From an uncultured Alphaproteobacteria bacterium (GTDB lineage: Bacteria > Pseudomonadota > Alphaproteobacteria > RF32 > CAG-239), in the NCBI GenBank assembly GCA_934277435.1, contig CAKQUE010000006.1, forward strand, positions 1 to 64,000: DNA of 64,000 nucleotides, given 5' to 3'. This document shows, piece after piece, positions 24,441 through 32,714 of this stretch. The first letter of the stretch is position 1. Every line of letters starts with the position of its first letter. The notes beneath the pieces were generated by a model, which saw only the letters and a list, made by a program, of their open reading frames with translations, ran no database searches and was not told the DNA's origin. Made by a program: the position numbers and the translations under genes.

Positions 24441-25679
24441 GTGAATCGTTCCACTATTGCCGCTTTGGATATTGGTTCTTCAAAAGTTTGCTGTCTGATT
24501 GCTCATATTGGCAAAGACAAAAAGATTAATATTGTCAGTTACGGATATAATGCGTCAAAGGGAATTAAAAACGGCGTTATCACCGATATCAATCAAGCGA
24601 CTTTATCGGTTTGCAATGCTGTGGAAGCTGCTGAACAAATGGCTGGCGAACGCATTGAAAGCGTTATTCTGAATGTTTCTGGTGACAAAACTTGCAGCCG
24701 CTTACGTAGCGAGTCTATCTCGTTGAAAAAAAATCGCCCGATTAGCGAAGCCGATATCATCAAAGTTAGAGAGCGCGTTTTAAGCAAGGTTAATGTTGAA
24801 AATAATGAACTGATACATTGTTTGCCTGTCGGCTATAAAATTGACGGTAATGAAGATGTCAAAGATCCAATGAATATTTACGGCGAAGAACTTTCAGCCG
24901 GAATTTTGCTTGGTATGTATCCGCATGTACTCTATAAAAATTTGGCTTCTGTGGTTGAGGCGGCGCATTTGGATATTGAAAATAAAGTGCTTTCAGCGTA
25001 TGCGTCAGGTATGGCTTGTTTGGTAGAAGACGAGCGAGAATACGGCTCTACCATTATTGATATCGGCGGCGGTACCACCAGTATTGCCACTTTCAAAAAC
25101 GGAGTTCCTGTAGCTTTTTCGACTTTGCCGGTTGGCGGAATAAATATCACCAAAGACATCACGCAAGGTTTGACGACTTCTTTTGCTCATGCTGAAGACT
25201 TGAAAAATCGTCACGGCTGCGCTTTTTTAGTCAGTCATGATGACTATGAAAATATCAATGTGTATCCGCTTGGCGAAGAAGATGATAGCTCAATCAGACA
25301 AATGCATCGTTCTGATTTGATAAAAATTATTGCTCCGCGTGTGGAAGAAATATTTGAAATGGTGGCGCGCAAATTGGCGCAGCAAGGATTACAGAATCAT
25401 CAAAACCACCGTGTTGTTTTAACCGGCGGCTGCAGTCAGCTTCCGGGGATACGCGACGTTGCTGCCTATATCTTGGATAAGCAGGTTCGTTTAGGCGGAC
25501 CGCGCAATATTCAAGGGATACCTGAAATAATTAATAATCCAACTTTTTCAACTGCTTTGGGGCTTTTATATTTAGCTACTACAAATGCTGAGCGTAAACC
25601 GAAAAAAATTGTAAATCGTCCGGTGGGCGAGGGCGGTTGCCTAACAAAAATTTTTAATTGGATACGTCAAAATTCTTAA
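24441..25679 (+). CDS. ftsA: Cell division protein FtsA
   Basis: An actin-like ATPase that tethers FtsZ to the membrane. The 412 residues start with the phosphate-1 loop AALDIGSSKVCCLIA and carry the phosphate-2 loop TIIDIGGGTTSIATF (about 200-214). The adenosine motif VVLTGGCSQLPGI is also present. The C-terminal amphipathic end (CLTKIFNWIRQNS) fits the membrane-targeting helix. The start is GTG at 24441, with GAGG 10 bases upstream. It lies between ftsQ and ftsZ. Confidence 0.97.
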   Translation: MNRSTIAALDIGSSKVCCLIAHIGKDKKINIVSYGYNASKGIKNGVITDINQATLSVCNAVEAAEQMAGERIESVILNVSGDKTCSRLRSESISLKKNRPISEADIIKVRERVLSKVNVENNELIHCLPVGYKIDGNEDVKDPMNIYGEELSAGILLGMYPHVLYKNLASVVEAAHLDIENKVLSAYASGMACLVEDEREYGSTIIDIGGGTTSIATFKNGVPVAFSTLPVGGINITKDITQGLTTSFAHAEDLKNRHGCAFLVSHDDYENINVYPLGEEDDSSIRQMHRSDLIKIIAPRVEEIFEMVARKLAQQGLQNHQNHRVVLTGGCSQLPGIRDVAAYILDKQVRLGGPRNIQGIPEIINNPTFSTALGLLYLATTNAERKPKKIVNRPVGEGGCLTKIFNWIRQNS

Positions 25680-25756
25680 AATAGTAACAAAAACTTAATC
25701 TATTTCAGTTATTTTATATTAAAATTAGTAAAACTGTCTAACTGGGAGAATGATAG

Positions 25757-27415
25757 ATGTCAATAAAATTGGGTGTTGCCGATACCACAGTATCACATTT
25801 AAAACCGCGCATTGCCGTTATTGGTGTTGGCGGCGGCGGCGGAAATGCCGTAAACAATATGATTGCTAAAAATCTGGAAGGCGTTGATTTTGTGGTGGCT
25901 AATACCGATGCTCAAGCATTAGCGCATTCTTCTTCTAGCCGTAAAATTCAGTTGGGGTTGGAAATAACTCAAGGTTTGGGAGCTGGTGCTCGTCCGGAAA
26001 TCGGCAAAATTGCCGCTGAGGAAGCAAAAGAAGAAATTGCCCGCGAACTTGAAGGCGTAAATATGGTGTTTATTACTGCCGGTATGGGCGGCGGTACTGG
26101 CTCTGGTGCTGCTCCTGTTGTAGCTCATATTGCTAAGGAAAAAGGTATTTTGACCGTTGGCGTTGTGACCAAGCCTTTTACTTTTGAAGGCCGCAAACGT
26201 ATGGAAACAGCCGAAAGTGCTTTAGCTAATTTTACCAGTGAAGTAGATAGTATAATTGTTATTCCTAACCAAAATCTGTTTCGTATTGCCGACAAAAAAA
26301 CCACTTTGGCTGAAGCTTTTTTGATGGCTGATGATGTTTTGTATTCCGGCGTGCGTTCTATCACAGACTTAATGATGATGCCTGGTTTGATTAACCTTGA
26401 TTTTGCCGATGTTAAAAACATTATGCAAGATAAAGGTAAAGCTATTATGGGAACTGGTGAAGCCGAGGGTGAAAATCGTGCTCAAGAAGCTGCTAAACAG
26501 GCTTTGTCCAATCCGCTTTTGGACGATTGCACAATGCATGGTGCTAAAGGTGTGCTGATTAACATCACCGGCGGCGATGACATCACTTTGATGGAAATTG
26601 ACGAAGCTGCATCTATCATCAAAGAAGAAGTTGACGATAATGCAAATATTATCTTTGGTTCTAGCTATGACGAAAATTTAGCCGGAAAAATTCGTGTTTC
26701 TATTGTTGTAACAGGTATTAACGACGGAAAACCGCAACCGGAAGCCTTGCCGCGTACCAAAGAGCCGTCTTTAATTGATCAAAGTTATGATGATACAGCC
26801 TTTGTTCCAACTGTTGAGGTAAATGAAACAGAGGTAGAAGAACCGGTATCTTTGGATTTTAATGACAGTGTTTTAACAGAAACCGAAACACCTGTTGAAG
26901 AAATTACAGAACCAACACCGGAAAGCGCTTCTTTGGATAATGATTTTTCTTCATTAGATAAGTCAGACGAGTTGCCGGAAGTTCCTCAGGCCTCTGCTTT
27001 GTTCAGTGCTATTATGAATAGTTCTGCCAACAAAGCCGAAGATGAAGAAACTAGTAATAATGAATTTAGCGCTGTATCGCCGAAAGATGATGATTTCTTC
27101 TCCAGTGTAACTCCAATTCAAAATGTTGTGGAAACTGAAGAAGAGCCGGTTTTGTTCCAAAATCACGATTCTGATATATTTAAAGATAGCAAGCCGGCAG
27201 CGCCTGCTCTGGACGAACGTCAAGCTGATGAATCCGAGGACGATGTAAAACCTACATTTATTGAACGCGTTATCGGTATCCGCAGCCGCAAGAAAAAAGA
27301 AGAAAGCGAAGATTTGCCGGAAAATATTGTTAAATTCTCGGCAGATGAAAACAACGATGTTCCGGAACTTTCTGGAGATGAGTTGGATATTCCATCATTC
27401 TTGCGCCGCAAGTAA
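25757..27415 (+). CDS. ftsZ: Cell division GTPase FtsZ, long linker form
   Basis: The tubulin homologue that forms the Z ring. The GTPase core (about 1-320) contains GVGGGGGNAVNNM, the tubulin signature GGGTGSGAAP (about 114-123) and the T7-loop NLDFADVKNIM. The conserved C-terminal peptide DIPSFLRRK, which binds FtsA and other partners, ends the protein. The total of 552 residues is long because an acidic, disordered linker of about 200 residues lies between core and tail, as in several alphaproteobacteria. GGGAGAA is 6 bases before ATG. A terminator follows at 27434-27466. Confidence 0.98.
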   Translation: MSIKLGVADTTVSHLKPRIAVIGVGGGGGNAVNNMIAKNLEGVDFVVANTDAQALAHSSSSRKIQLGLEITQGLGAGARPEIGKIAAEEAKEEIARELEGVNMVFITAGMGGGTGSGAAPVVAHIAKEKGILTVGVVTKPFTFEGRKRMETAESALANFTSEVDSIIVIPNQNLFRIADKKTTLAEAFLMADDVLYSGVRSITDLMMMPGLINLDFADVKNIMQDKGKAIMGTGEAEGENRAQEAAKQALSNPLLDDCTMHGAKGVLINITGGDDITLMEIDEAASIIKEEVDDNANIIFGSSYDENLAGKIRVSIVVTGINDGKPQPEALPRTKEPSLIDQSYDDTAFVPTVEVNETEVEEPVSLDFNDSVLTETETPVEEITEPTPESASLDNDFSSLDKSDELPEVPQASALFSAIMNSSANKAEDEETSNNEFSAVSPKDDDFFSSVTPIQNVVETEEEPVLFQNHDSDIFKDSKPAAPALDERQADESEDDVKPTFIERVIGIRSRKKKEESEDLPENIVKFSADENNDVPELSGDELDIPSFLRRK

Positions 27416-27433
27416 ACTTTTAAAAAACATAAG

Positions 27434-27466
27434 AACTCCGCCCGATGCAAGTCTGGCGGAGTTTTA
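27434..27466 (+). terminator. Intrinsic terminator after ftsZ
   Basis: AACTCCGCC (27434-27442) pairs with GGCGGAGTT (27455-27463), followed by TTAA. It closes the mraY-ftsZ unit. Confidence 0.8.
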
Positions 27467-27472
27467 ATATAT

Positions 27473-27585
27473 GCGGCAACCGGCATTCTTGCGCCTGCCT
27501 TTCGTTTGCGGTCAAACTCACATCTGTGAGTTCTCGCCCTCGCTGCACAGCACTAATAAAACAAAAAAGGTCTCAAAAGAGACCT
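27473..27585. repeat. 113-bp direct repeat, copy 1
   Basis: This copy matches 27664-27776 over 113 bases with four differences. It contains the palindrome AACTCACATCTGTGAGTT and ends in the hairpin GGTCTCAAAAGAGACC. It is not protein-coding in any frame with a ribosome site. Confidence 0.85.
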
Positions 27586-27663
27586 GAAATATTGTAAATC
27601 ATTTTTTCAAAATGACGGCGGGACTGGCTGCGCTACGCTGCGCCGCCGCTTCACTCATTGCTT

Positions 27664-27776
27664 GCGGCAACCGGCATTCTTGCGTCTGCCTTTCGTTTGT
27701 GGTCAAACTCACATCTGTGAGTTCTCGCCCTCGCTGCACAGCGCCAATAAAACAAAAAAGGTCTCAAAAGAGACCT
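27664..27776. repeat. 113-bp direct repeat, copy 2
   Basis: The second copy abuts the tRNA-Arg 3' end. Between the copies (27586-27663) lies a GC-rich stretch holding two GCTGCGC copies. In this copy the hairpin is extended into the 25-bp inverted repeat that forms the tRNA terminator. Confidence 0.85.
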
Positions 27777-27794
27777 TTTTTGTTTTATTGGCGC
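27741..27794 (-). terminator. 25-bp perfect inverted repeat overlapping the tRNA-Arg 3' end
   Basis: The arms 27741-27765 and 27770-27794 are exact complements around AAAA. The inner part (GGTCTC/GAGACC plus T-run) is the tRNA-Arg terminator. The outer part copies the last bases of the tRNA (GCGCCA), so the left arm is a displaced image of the tRNA 3' end. Confidence 0.8.
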
Positions 27795-27865
27795 GCTCGG
27801 CGGGACTCGAACTCACAACCTTCTGATCCGTAGTCAGATGCTCTATCCAATTAAGCTACGAGCGC
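27789..27865 (-). tRNA. tRNA-Arg(ACG)
   Basis: On the minus strand, acceptor GCGCTCG/CGAGCGC is followed by a normal D arm (AGCTTAATTGGATAGAGC). The anticodon stem is TCTGA/TCAGA with loop CTACGGA, so the anticodon is ACG. The T arm reads GAGTTCGAGTC, and CCA is encoded (27789-27791). Confidence 0.94.
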
Positions 27866-28031
27866 AGCGACTGGATATTTTAATAGAACAAAAAAAATAT
27901 AAATGCAAGCACTTTTTTCAATTTTTTTTATTTTTTTGCACAAACGCTTAATTCTTTAATTGTTTTTTTAATAAAAACACTTTACAAATAGAGCCATATT
28001 GAAAAGTTAACTATAATATAAGGCTTATATA

Positions 28032-29255
28032 ATGAAAAAATTTGCATTACTTTCGGCTACTGCGCTTTTGTTAGCGGCATGTGCGGCAAATGAGGTTCAA
28101 TTTCCGGGTGTCAGCCCGTCTCCAGTTCTGAACATTTCTAATGGCAGCGGTTCTTTTGTGGGTAAAAAAGTTAATGAATTTACGCGTGAATATAACGGAA
28201 TACACAGTTCGGTTAATTCCAGCGCGCAAAAATTGGCCAAAATAAATCAATCTATCGCCGAGGCCGATTCGGAATATAATGCCATTATAAACACGATAGA
28301 GGCTAAATTGGAAGCCGGAACTACTCCGTCTAATCCAGATTTGGTGTCCGCTCTCAACAAAGCGCAAGAAAACTTGGGCACTTTGGAAAATGGTACTCAA
28401 CAATTGGCGACGGTTGCCTCAGAAGTTGCTGCTCAGCAAGAAAAATTGTCGGCTTTGAAATCTACTGTTAACGCCACATACGCTATTCCAGGGGCCTATG
28501 ATGTTGACCACGCTGACTTGAATATTATTTCTTCGGCTTTGGATCAGCAAGAAAATACCAATGCTGACTTGATGGCGGCCGTAAAAATGAATATTGCGGA
28601 CGAACAAAACAAGGCTCAGCAGTTTAGAGCTGAAATCACTCGTTTGAATGTTGATGTTGCTGCTGGTTATGTAAAATCTACGCCGTTGTCCGGAATAAAT
28701 GCTGGTGCAACTGAATTTAAAACTATTAAGCCGGTGCATGTGCAAAAAACATTGGCTAAAAACAAATCTATTCGCACCAGTAAAAAACGTGTAAAACTTG
28801 GTAAAAAAATTGGTGTTATAGAAACAGTTCAATCTGCGCCTAAAACTGCTGTAAAAACTAAGCCTGTGGCTAAAAATTCAGTCAAAAAGGCTACTCCGGC
28901 CAGTGTGCAAAATGCGTTGAATACAGCGGCTCCGGAATATTCAAAAACAGTGGCAGAACCAGCCAAACCTATTGCTGGAACGATTTTTTCTAAAGATTTC
29001 CCTGATGAAAATGTTGAATATTTTGCTGAGTTAGAACAAGCTGTGCGTCAGGCTCTAAAAAACAATCCGGATTCGCGTTTTGAAGTTGTAGCAGTTATGC
29101 CTATGGATACCGCGGCGCAAGAACACGCGCAAAATGTTACGGCCAAAATTTTTGGTGATATGCTGACAATGTCTGTTCCGGCAGAAAATTTGCAAGTTAG
29201 CGCCCGCAGTGAAATTACTAAAAAAATTCCGACTATTGTGGTTGTGAAAAAATAA
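28032..29255 (+). CDS. Envelope lipoprotein with coiled coil, 407 aa
   Basis: The signal peptide MKKFALLSATALLLAAC has a lipobox ending at C17, so this is an exported, lipid-anchored protein. Residues 45-215 are rich in A, E, Q and N with heptad-like spacing (IHSSVNSSAQKLAKINQ, VASEVAAQQEKLSALKS), suggesting a long coiled coil. A Lys-rich basic linker (about 235-300) could bind peptidoglycan or nucleic acid. The last 90 residues (AGTIFSKDFPDENVEYFAEL through to KIPTIVVVKK) form a compact alpha/beta domain that loosely recalls OmpA-like pegylation domains but lacks their signature. The family is unrecognised. Monocistronic, with a bidirectional terminator. Confidence 0.78.
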   Translation: MKKFALLSATALLLAACAANEVQFPGVSPSPVLNISNGSGSFVGKKVNEFTREYNGIHSSVNSSAQKLAKINQSIAEADSEYNAIINTIEAKLEAGTTPSNPDLVSALNKAQENLGTLENGTQQLATVASEVAAQQEKLSALKSTVNATYAIPGAYDVDHADLNIISSALDQQENTNADLMAAVKMNIADEQNKAQQFRAEITRLNVDVAAGYVKSTPLSGINAGATEFKTIKPVHVQKTLAKNKSIRTSKKRVKLGKKIGVIETVQSAPKTAVKTKPVAKNSVKKATPASVQNALNTAAPEYSKTVAEPAKPIAGTIFSKDFPDENVEYFAELEQAVRQALKNNPDSRFEVVAVMPMDTAAQEHAQNVTAKIFGDMLTMSVPAENLQVSARSEITKKIPTIVVVKK

Positions 29256-29271
29256 AATACCAATGTTTATG

Positions 29272-29307
29272 AAAAAAAAGCTCTGTCTTGTGGCAGGGCT
29301 TTTTTTG
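29272..29307. terminator. Bidirectional terminator between converging genes
   Basis: AGCTCTG pairs with CAGGGCT (one G-U), flanked by an A-run on the left and a T-run on the right. It therefore serves the lipoprotein gene and the converging TerB-like gene. Confidence 0.75.
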
Positions 29308-29748
29308 TCAGCATCTGATATCATCGGCTTCTAAAACTTCGCGGGCGTGCTGCAAAAACATAATTTCATCAGTCACAAAGTGGTGAATATTTAAAAGTGT
29401 GTCATTATCGATTCGCAATATCTGCGCTATTTTTCGGATAATCATTATCTCGTCATCTGAAATGAGGGTGTTAACCGATGCGGCAAACCAAAGACAATGC
29501 AATAAATCTATGGCAATGGCTCGAGTACAAATTGGCATTAAAGCGCGGTATAGCTCTTCATTGTTGCGCGGAATATAAATTTTTTTCAAAACATCCGGTA
29601 AAAGCTGCATTCTATCCAATAATTTGCTGATAAAATTTCGTTCAATGTAATCTGGATTACGGTCAGACTTCGCCAAATATGCCAATACGCGGATATAGGC
29701 AATTTTTTGTTCCTCTGTCAATGGAATTGCATTATATAAGTTACGCAT
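29308..29748 (-). CDS. TerB-like helical protein, 146 aa
   Basis: The start at 29748 is set by GGGAGGT 5 bases upstream; a longer frame to 29799 has no ribosome site. The sequence shows the TerB/DjlA-N pattern: EEQKIAYIRVLAYLAKSD, then a second helix set ISDDEIMIIRKIAQILRIDNDTL. Acidic residues after the first and third helices are a feature of that fold. TerB-like domains occur in tellurite-resistance and co-chaperone proteins, often near membranes, but no ter genes are nearby. The family call rests on pattern only and is moderate. Confidence 0.6.
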   Translation of the reverse strand: MRNLYNAIPLTEEQKIAYIRVLAYLAKSDRNPDYIERNFISKLLDRMQLLPDVLKKIYIPRNNEELYRALMPICTRAIAIDLLHCLWFAASVNTLISDDEIMIIRKIAQILRIDNDTLLNIHHFVTDEIMFLQHAREVLEADDIRC

Positions 29749-29841
29749 ACTGACCTCCCTATTATCATAAATGATATCACGAGAAAATTTCAACTGCAAT
29801 TATTATGTTAAAATGTGGCAAAAATTTCATTTTTTTGCAAC

Positions 29842-29879
29842 AAAAACGCCCTTGACTATCAAATAGTCAGGGCGTTTTT
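29842..29879 (-). terminator. Intrinsic terminator of the 29881-30375 gene
   Basis: AAAAACGCCCTTGACTA pairs with TAGTCAGGGCGTTTTT with one mismatch or wobble. The structure ends just before the stop codon of the minus-strand gene, whose transcript it closes. Confidence 0.85.
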
Positions 29880-29880
29880 G

Positions 29881-30375
29881 TTAGTGCATATTTTTAAAAT
29901 AACACTTAGACGCATTTACATAGCGCTCACTCCATTTATTGTCAATAAGTGCAAGCTCGTAATTTGCATCATCATAAATTAAACGGGCGCTGTCGCAAAA
30001 TGCTGTCAGCAAACCTTCGTCAATGTTGTCAGCCGAACGCAATTTGTTGCAAAAAGCAATACTTTCTTTTTCATTAGCTCCATACTTTTTCCAGCATTTA
30101 GCGAGCAGACCTTTGGCTGTTGTTTCGTCACAATGCTCAATCAAAGCCAGAGTTGCTTCCTCTGTAAGCGGAAAATGCTCAATGTACTTTTCAATAAAGT
30201 CGAGCCAGCGTTTGTCATTTGTTTGCAGCAGCTGTTTAACAAGTTCAACTTCTTCTTGATTGTTCATGCACGAGGCATAACACTTGGGGCTGTCAGAAGT
30301 CAATTTTTTGTTAAAAATCACCTCAGAAAGTCCCTTAACATCATTGACGTTAATCAAATAAAAAATATTGTCCAT
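29881..30375 (-). CDS. Hypothetical cytosolic protein, 164 aa
   Basis: I do not recognise this protein. It is soluble and helical. It has several Cys (KCYASC near residues 32-36, LAKCWKKYG, IAFCNKL, LTAFCDSA, SKCYFKNMH) and Trp residues in repeated helix positions, giving a HEAT/TPR-like feel (PLTEEATLALIEHCDETTAKGLL). There is no signal peptide. The sequence before ATG is T-rich with no Shine-Dalgarno. A strong terminator directly after the stop supports a real transcript. It sits in a run of three unrelated small minus-strand genes between a lipoprotein gene and lemA. Confidence 0.65.
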   Translation of the reverse strand: MDNIFYLINVNDVKGLSEVIFNKKLTSDSPKCYASCMNNQEEVELVKQLLQTNDKRWLDFIEKYIEHFPLTEEATLALIEHCDETTAKGLLAKCWKKYGANEKESIAFCNKLRSADNIDEGLLTAFCDSARLIYDDANYELALIDNKWSERYVNASKCYFKNMH

Positions 30376-30459
30376 ACAAAAAAATTTAAGAATAATTGTT
30401 AATTAACTTTCTTTTATAAAAAATCATAAATGATGTCAAGGTGCGGAGAAAAATATTTA

Positions 30460-31059
30460 TCAGCGCACGTGCGTGCGTTGTCTTTCATAGACACGAGAAT
30501 TTGCTCTGGAACGTTCAAGTTTACGTACACGTTTCCGTTTTCTTTCATACGAAAGGTTGGGACGCTCTAAATTATTACCTGTTAGCTCATCAATTAAATG
30601 TTTGTTTTTAATCATTGTTTCAATAGGGTCGTTGCTGCTGTTATGTTTAATTATATTTTTTAGGACTTCTCGACGTGTGTTTGAAAGATTGTGCATAATT
30701 TGATTTAAGGCAACATCTCTGTTTTGTAAATGTAACAATTCTTGATATTCTGGTTCTTGCGAGCGGGTGCGGCTGGATGATACAGATGTGCTATCAGGTT
30801 GATTAATATTTTGATGGCGTAACTCAATGTTTTTTTGATGCTGTTCTGTTATCGTTTTACCCATTCTAAGACGAGAAATCATTTCGGCGGCAGTCATCTG
30901 GGGTAATCTTTTTATTTTTTGATGTTGCGTCGGTTCAATGTTTTTTTCCTTTATTTCGGCACTATGAAATTTAGCGCTGTGCTCTCTGTTTTTAGCGCTT
31001 AATCTATCAAAAAGTTCATGCACACGCCGTGGAGAAACTGTATTTTTAGAAAAATCCAT
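30460..31059 (-). CDS. Hypothetical protein with Arg-rich tail, 199 aa
   Basis: The start at 31059 (MDFSKNTVSPRRVHELFDRL) is chosen because AAGGAG lies 8 bases upstream; a longer frame begins at 31095 without one. The protein is hydrophilic and probably disordered in the middle (Ser/Gln/Arg-rich, SSSRTRSQEPEYQE). The final 30 residues are strongly basic (YERKRKRVRKLERSRANS, then RVYERQRTHVR), suggesting RNA or DNA binding, or an effector-like tail. No fold is recognised. The style resembles the N-terminal part of the HNH-like protein at 11749-13908 (basic, low complexity), but I see no true homology. Confidence 0.65.
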   Translation of the reverse strand: MDFSKNTVSPRRVHELFDRLSAKNREHSAKFHSAEIKEKNIEPTQHQKIKRLPQMTAAEMISRLRMGKTITEQHQKNIELRHQNINQPDSTSVSSSRTRSQEPEYQELLHLQNRDVALNQIMHNLSNTRREVLKNIIKHNSSNDPIETMIKNKHLIDELTGNNLERPNLSYERKRKRVRKLERSRANSRVYERQRTHVR

Positions 31060-31189
31060 TGTAAAACTCCTTAAACATATCTTATTGTAACACAACGTAG
31101 GCTGGTTAGCAAGGCTTAATAAAATAATTTTTAGGAATTTATTAAGATTAAGTGGTTACACTTTATAAAAAATAAACGGGAGAAATATT

Positions 31190-31771
31190 ATGGAAATAAA
31201 TTGGATTAATCCGTGGCTTATCGGCGGTATTGTTGTAGCATTGTTGTTTTATGCTCAATATGTGCGCTTGATTGTTGTGCGCAATAAAGTCAGAGAGTCG
31301 GCTTCGGATATTGATGTGCAACTAAAAAAACGCTATGACTTGATTCCAAATATGTTGCAAATGGCGGCAAAATTTATGGAACACGAAAAATCGTTGATGA
31401 CTGAATTGACTGAATTGCGCACCAAAGCGATGGCTAGCACATTTGTGGCTTCGCCAAAAGAAAAAATGGAAATGGAAAGCCTGTTGAACCAAAAATTGGG
31501 TGAATTTAGAGTTTCTTTAGAAAATTATCCGGATTTGAAATCAAATCAGACTATGATTACAGCTATGCAAAGCATGAATGAGGTGGAAGAGCATATTTCT
31601 GCCGCTCGTCGCTTTTATAACTCTAATGTCAATACCTTGAAAAATGCGGTCGAAATTTTTCCTGGAAACATTGTAGCTATGTTGGTTGGTGTTAATTATA
31701 AAGACACTCCGTTTTTTGAAGTCAGTGAAGTAGAAAAACAACCGATTAACAGCAAAGATTATTTTAAATAA
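31190..31771 (+). CDS. LemA family protein
   Basis: A LemA-type protein of 193 residues. It has a short N-terminal membrane segment (about 8-24, WLIGGIVVALLFYAQYV) and a helical bundle with the family blocks NKVRESASDIDVQLKKRYDLIPNM and AARRFYNSNVNTLKNAVEIFP. LemA proteins have an unclear envelope role, and their membrane helix leaves a long coiled domain outside. Here the gene is 10 bases upstream of the first of two DUF3137 genes. LemA-DUF3137 pairing is a known arrangement. GGGAGAA is the ribosome site. Confidence 0.93.
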   Translation: MEINWINPWLIGGIVVALLFYAQYVRLIVVRNKVRESASDIDVQLKKRYDLIPNMLQMAAKFMEHEKSLMTELTELRTKAMASTFVASPKEKMEMESLLNQKLGEFRVSLENYPDLKSNQTMITAMQSMNEVEEHISAARRFYNSNVNTLKNAVEIFPGNIVAMLVGVNYKDTPFFEVSEVEKQPINSKDYFK

Positions 31772-31781
31772 TGAGGTAAAT

Positions 31782-32714
31782 ATGTCGCAGACCAATGAAA
31801 ACGAAGACGCTTTTGAAAATTTTTTGCAAAAAAATATTTTACCTCTTTTAGAGAGTGAAGATAAATATCGGCAGTCATTTAAAAACCATTTTTGGCTATA
31901 TGCCGGTATATTGCTGTTTTTCAATTGTTCAAACGTGCTGATTGTTTTGTTTCGGCACCTGATATATAATCGGCTATTTTCTTGGGAACAATTATTTTTA
32001 ACTGCGGCGATTTCTGCCTTTATTTTATTTTGCTATGTCAAGTTTGCCGGACGTAAAGTTTTTCCTGATGTGTTCGCTGAGTTTGTAAAATATTATGGCA
32101 ATTGGAGTTTGCGGCGTTCTACCGACCTTCAGACAAATGGCTATGATATTATATTGCCGCCAAGCCCTTTGAAAATAGAAAAAATAAATATCTCCGGAGA
32201 TTCAAACTGTCCGCTGAAATTAAAAAAACTAGCCTTTGTCAAAAAGCTTTTTAATAACAAGTTGCAAACTACGGTCGGCGAGGGGATTTTGCTGACATAT
32301 AATTTACCGCAAAGCCTTGGCGGAACATTGCTTTTGCTAGAAAAAGGCGGCTTTGCTAAGACAAAGCAAATATCTGGTTTGGATAAAGTTTCGTCAGCGA
32401 TTCCGGCGTCTAATTATTTTCAGACTTTTGCCGATAGTGAAGTCATAAAAAACTATCTCGTTATTAGCGCTTTGTATGAAAATTTATTGGATTTAAAAGA
32501 AGTTTTCAAGGCTTCAAAAGTTTATTTGCGTTTAGAAAATGATAAGCTAGATGTTTTTTTGCAGAGCGGGCGTTTTTTATATCACAACGGCAGTTTATGG
32601 ACATCTTCAACCGGTGAAGACGGGTTGAAAAAACAAAATCAGCAAATAGAAAAAGTCTTTTTATTTATCAGTGTGATGGAAGATTTGATTGAAGTAGCAA
32701 AAGAACATGTTTGA
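31782..32714 (+). CDS. DUF3137 membrane protein, first copy
   Basis: A 310-residue protein with a cytosolic acidic N terminus and two membrane helices (about 37-55, HFWLYAGILLFFNCSNVLIVLF, and 68-88, LFLTAAISAFILFCY). A long C-terminal domain with FVKKLFNNKLQTTVGEGILLTYNLP fits DUF3137 (LemA-associated). AATGAGGTAAAT is the ribosome site. The end overlaps the next gene by 8 bases. The family function is unknown; co-transcription with lemA suggests one membrane complex. Confidence 0.8.
   Translation: MSQTNENEDAFENFLQKNILPLLESEDKYRQSFKNHFWLYAGILLFFNCSNVLIVLFRHLIYNRLFSWEQLFLTAAISAFILFCYVKFAGRKVFPDVFAEFVKYYGNWSLRRSTDLQTNGYDIILPPSPLKIEKINISGDSNCPLKLKKLAFVKKLFNNKLQTTVGEGILLTYNLPQSLGGTLLLLEKGGFAKTKQISGLDKVSSAIPASNYFQTFADSEVIKNYLVISALYENLLDLKEVFKASKVYLRLENDKLDVFLQSGRFLYHNGSLWTSSTGEDGLKKQNQQIEKVFLFISVMEDLIEVAKEHV

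Noticed and set aside
27612..27833. 73-aa plus-strand ORF
   Set aside because: It runs through the direct repeat, the terminator and antisense to tRNA-Arg; there is no ribosome site.
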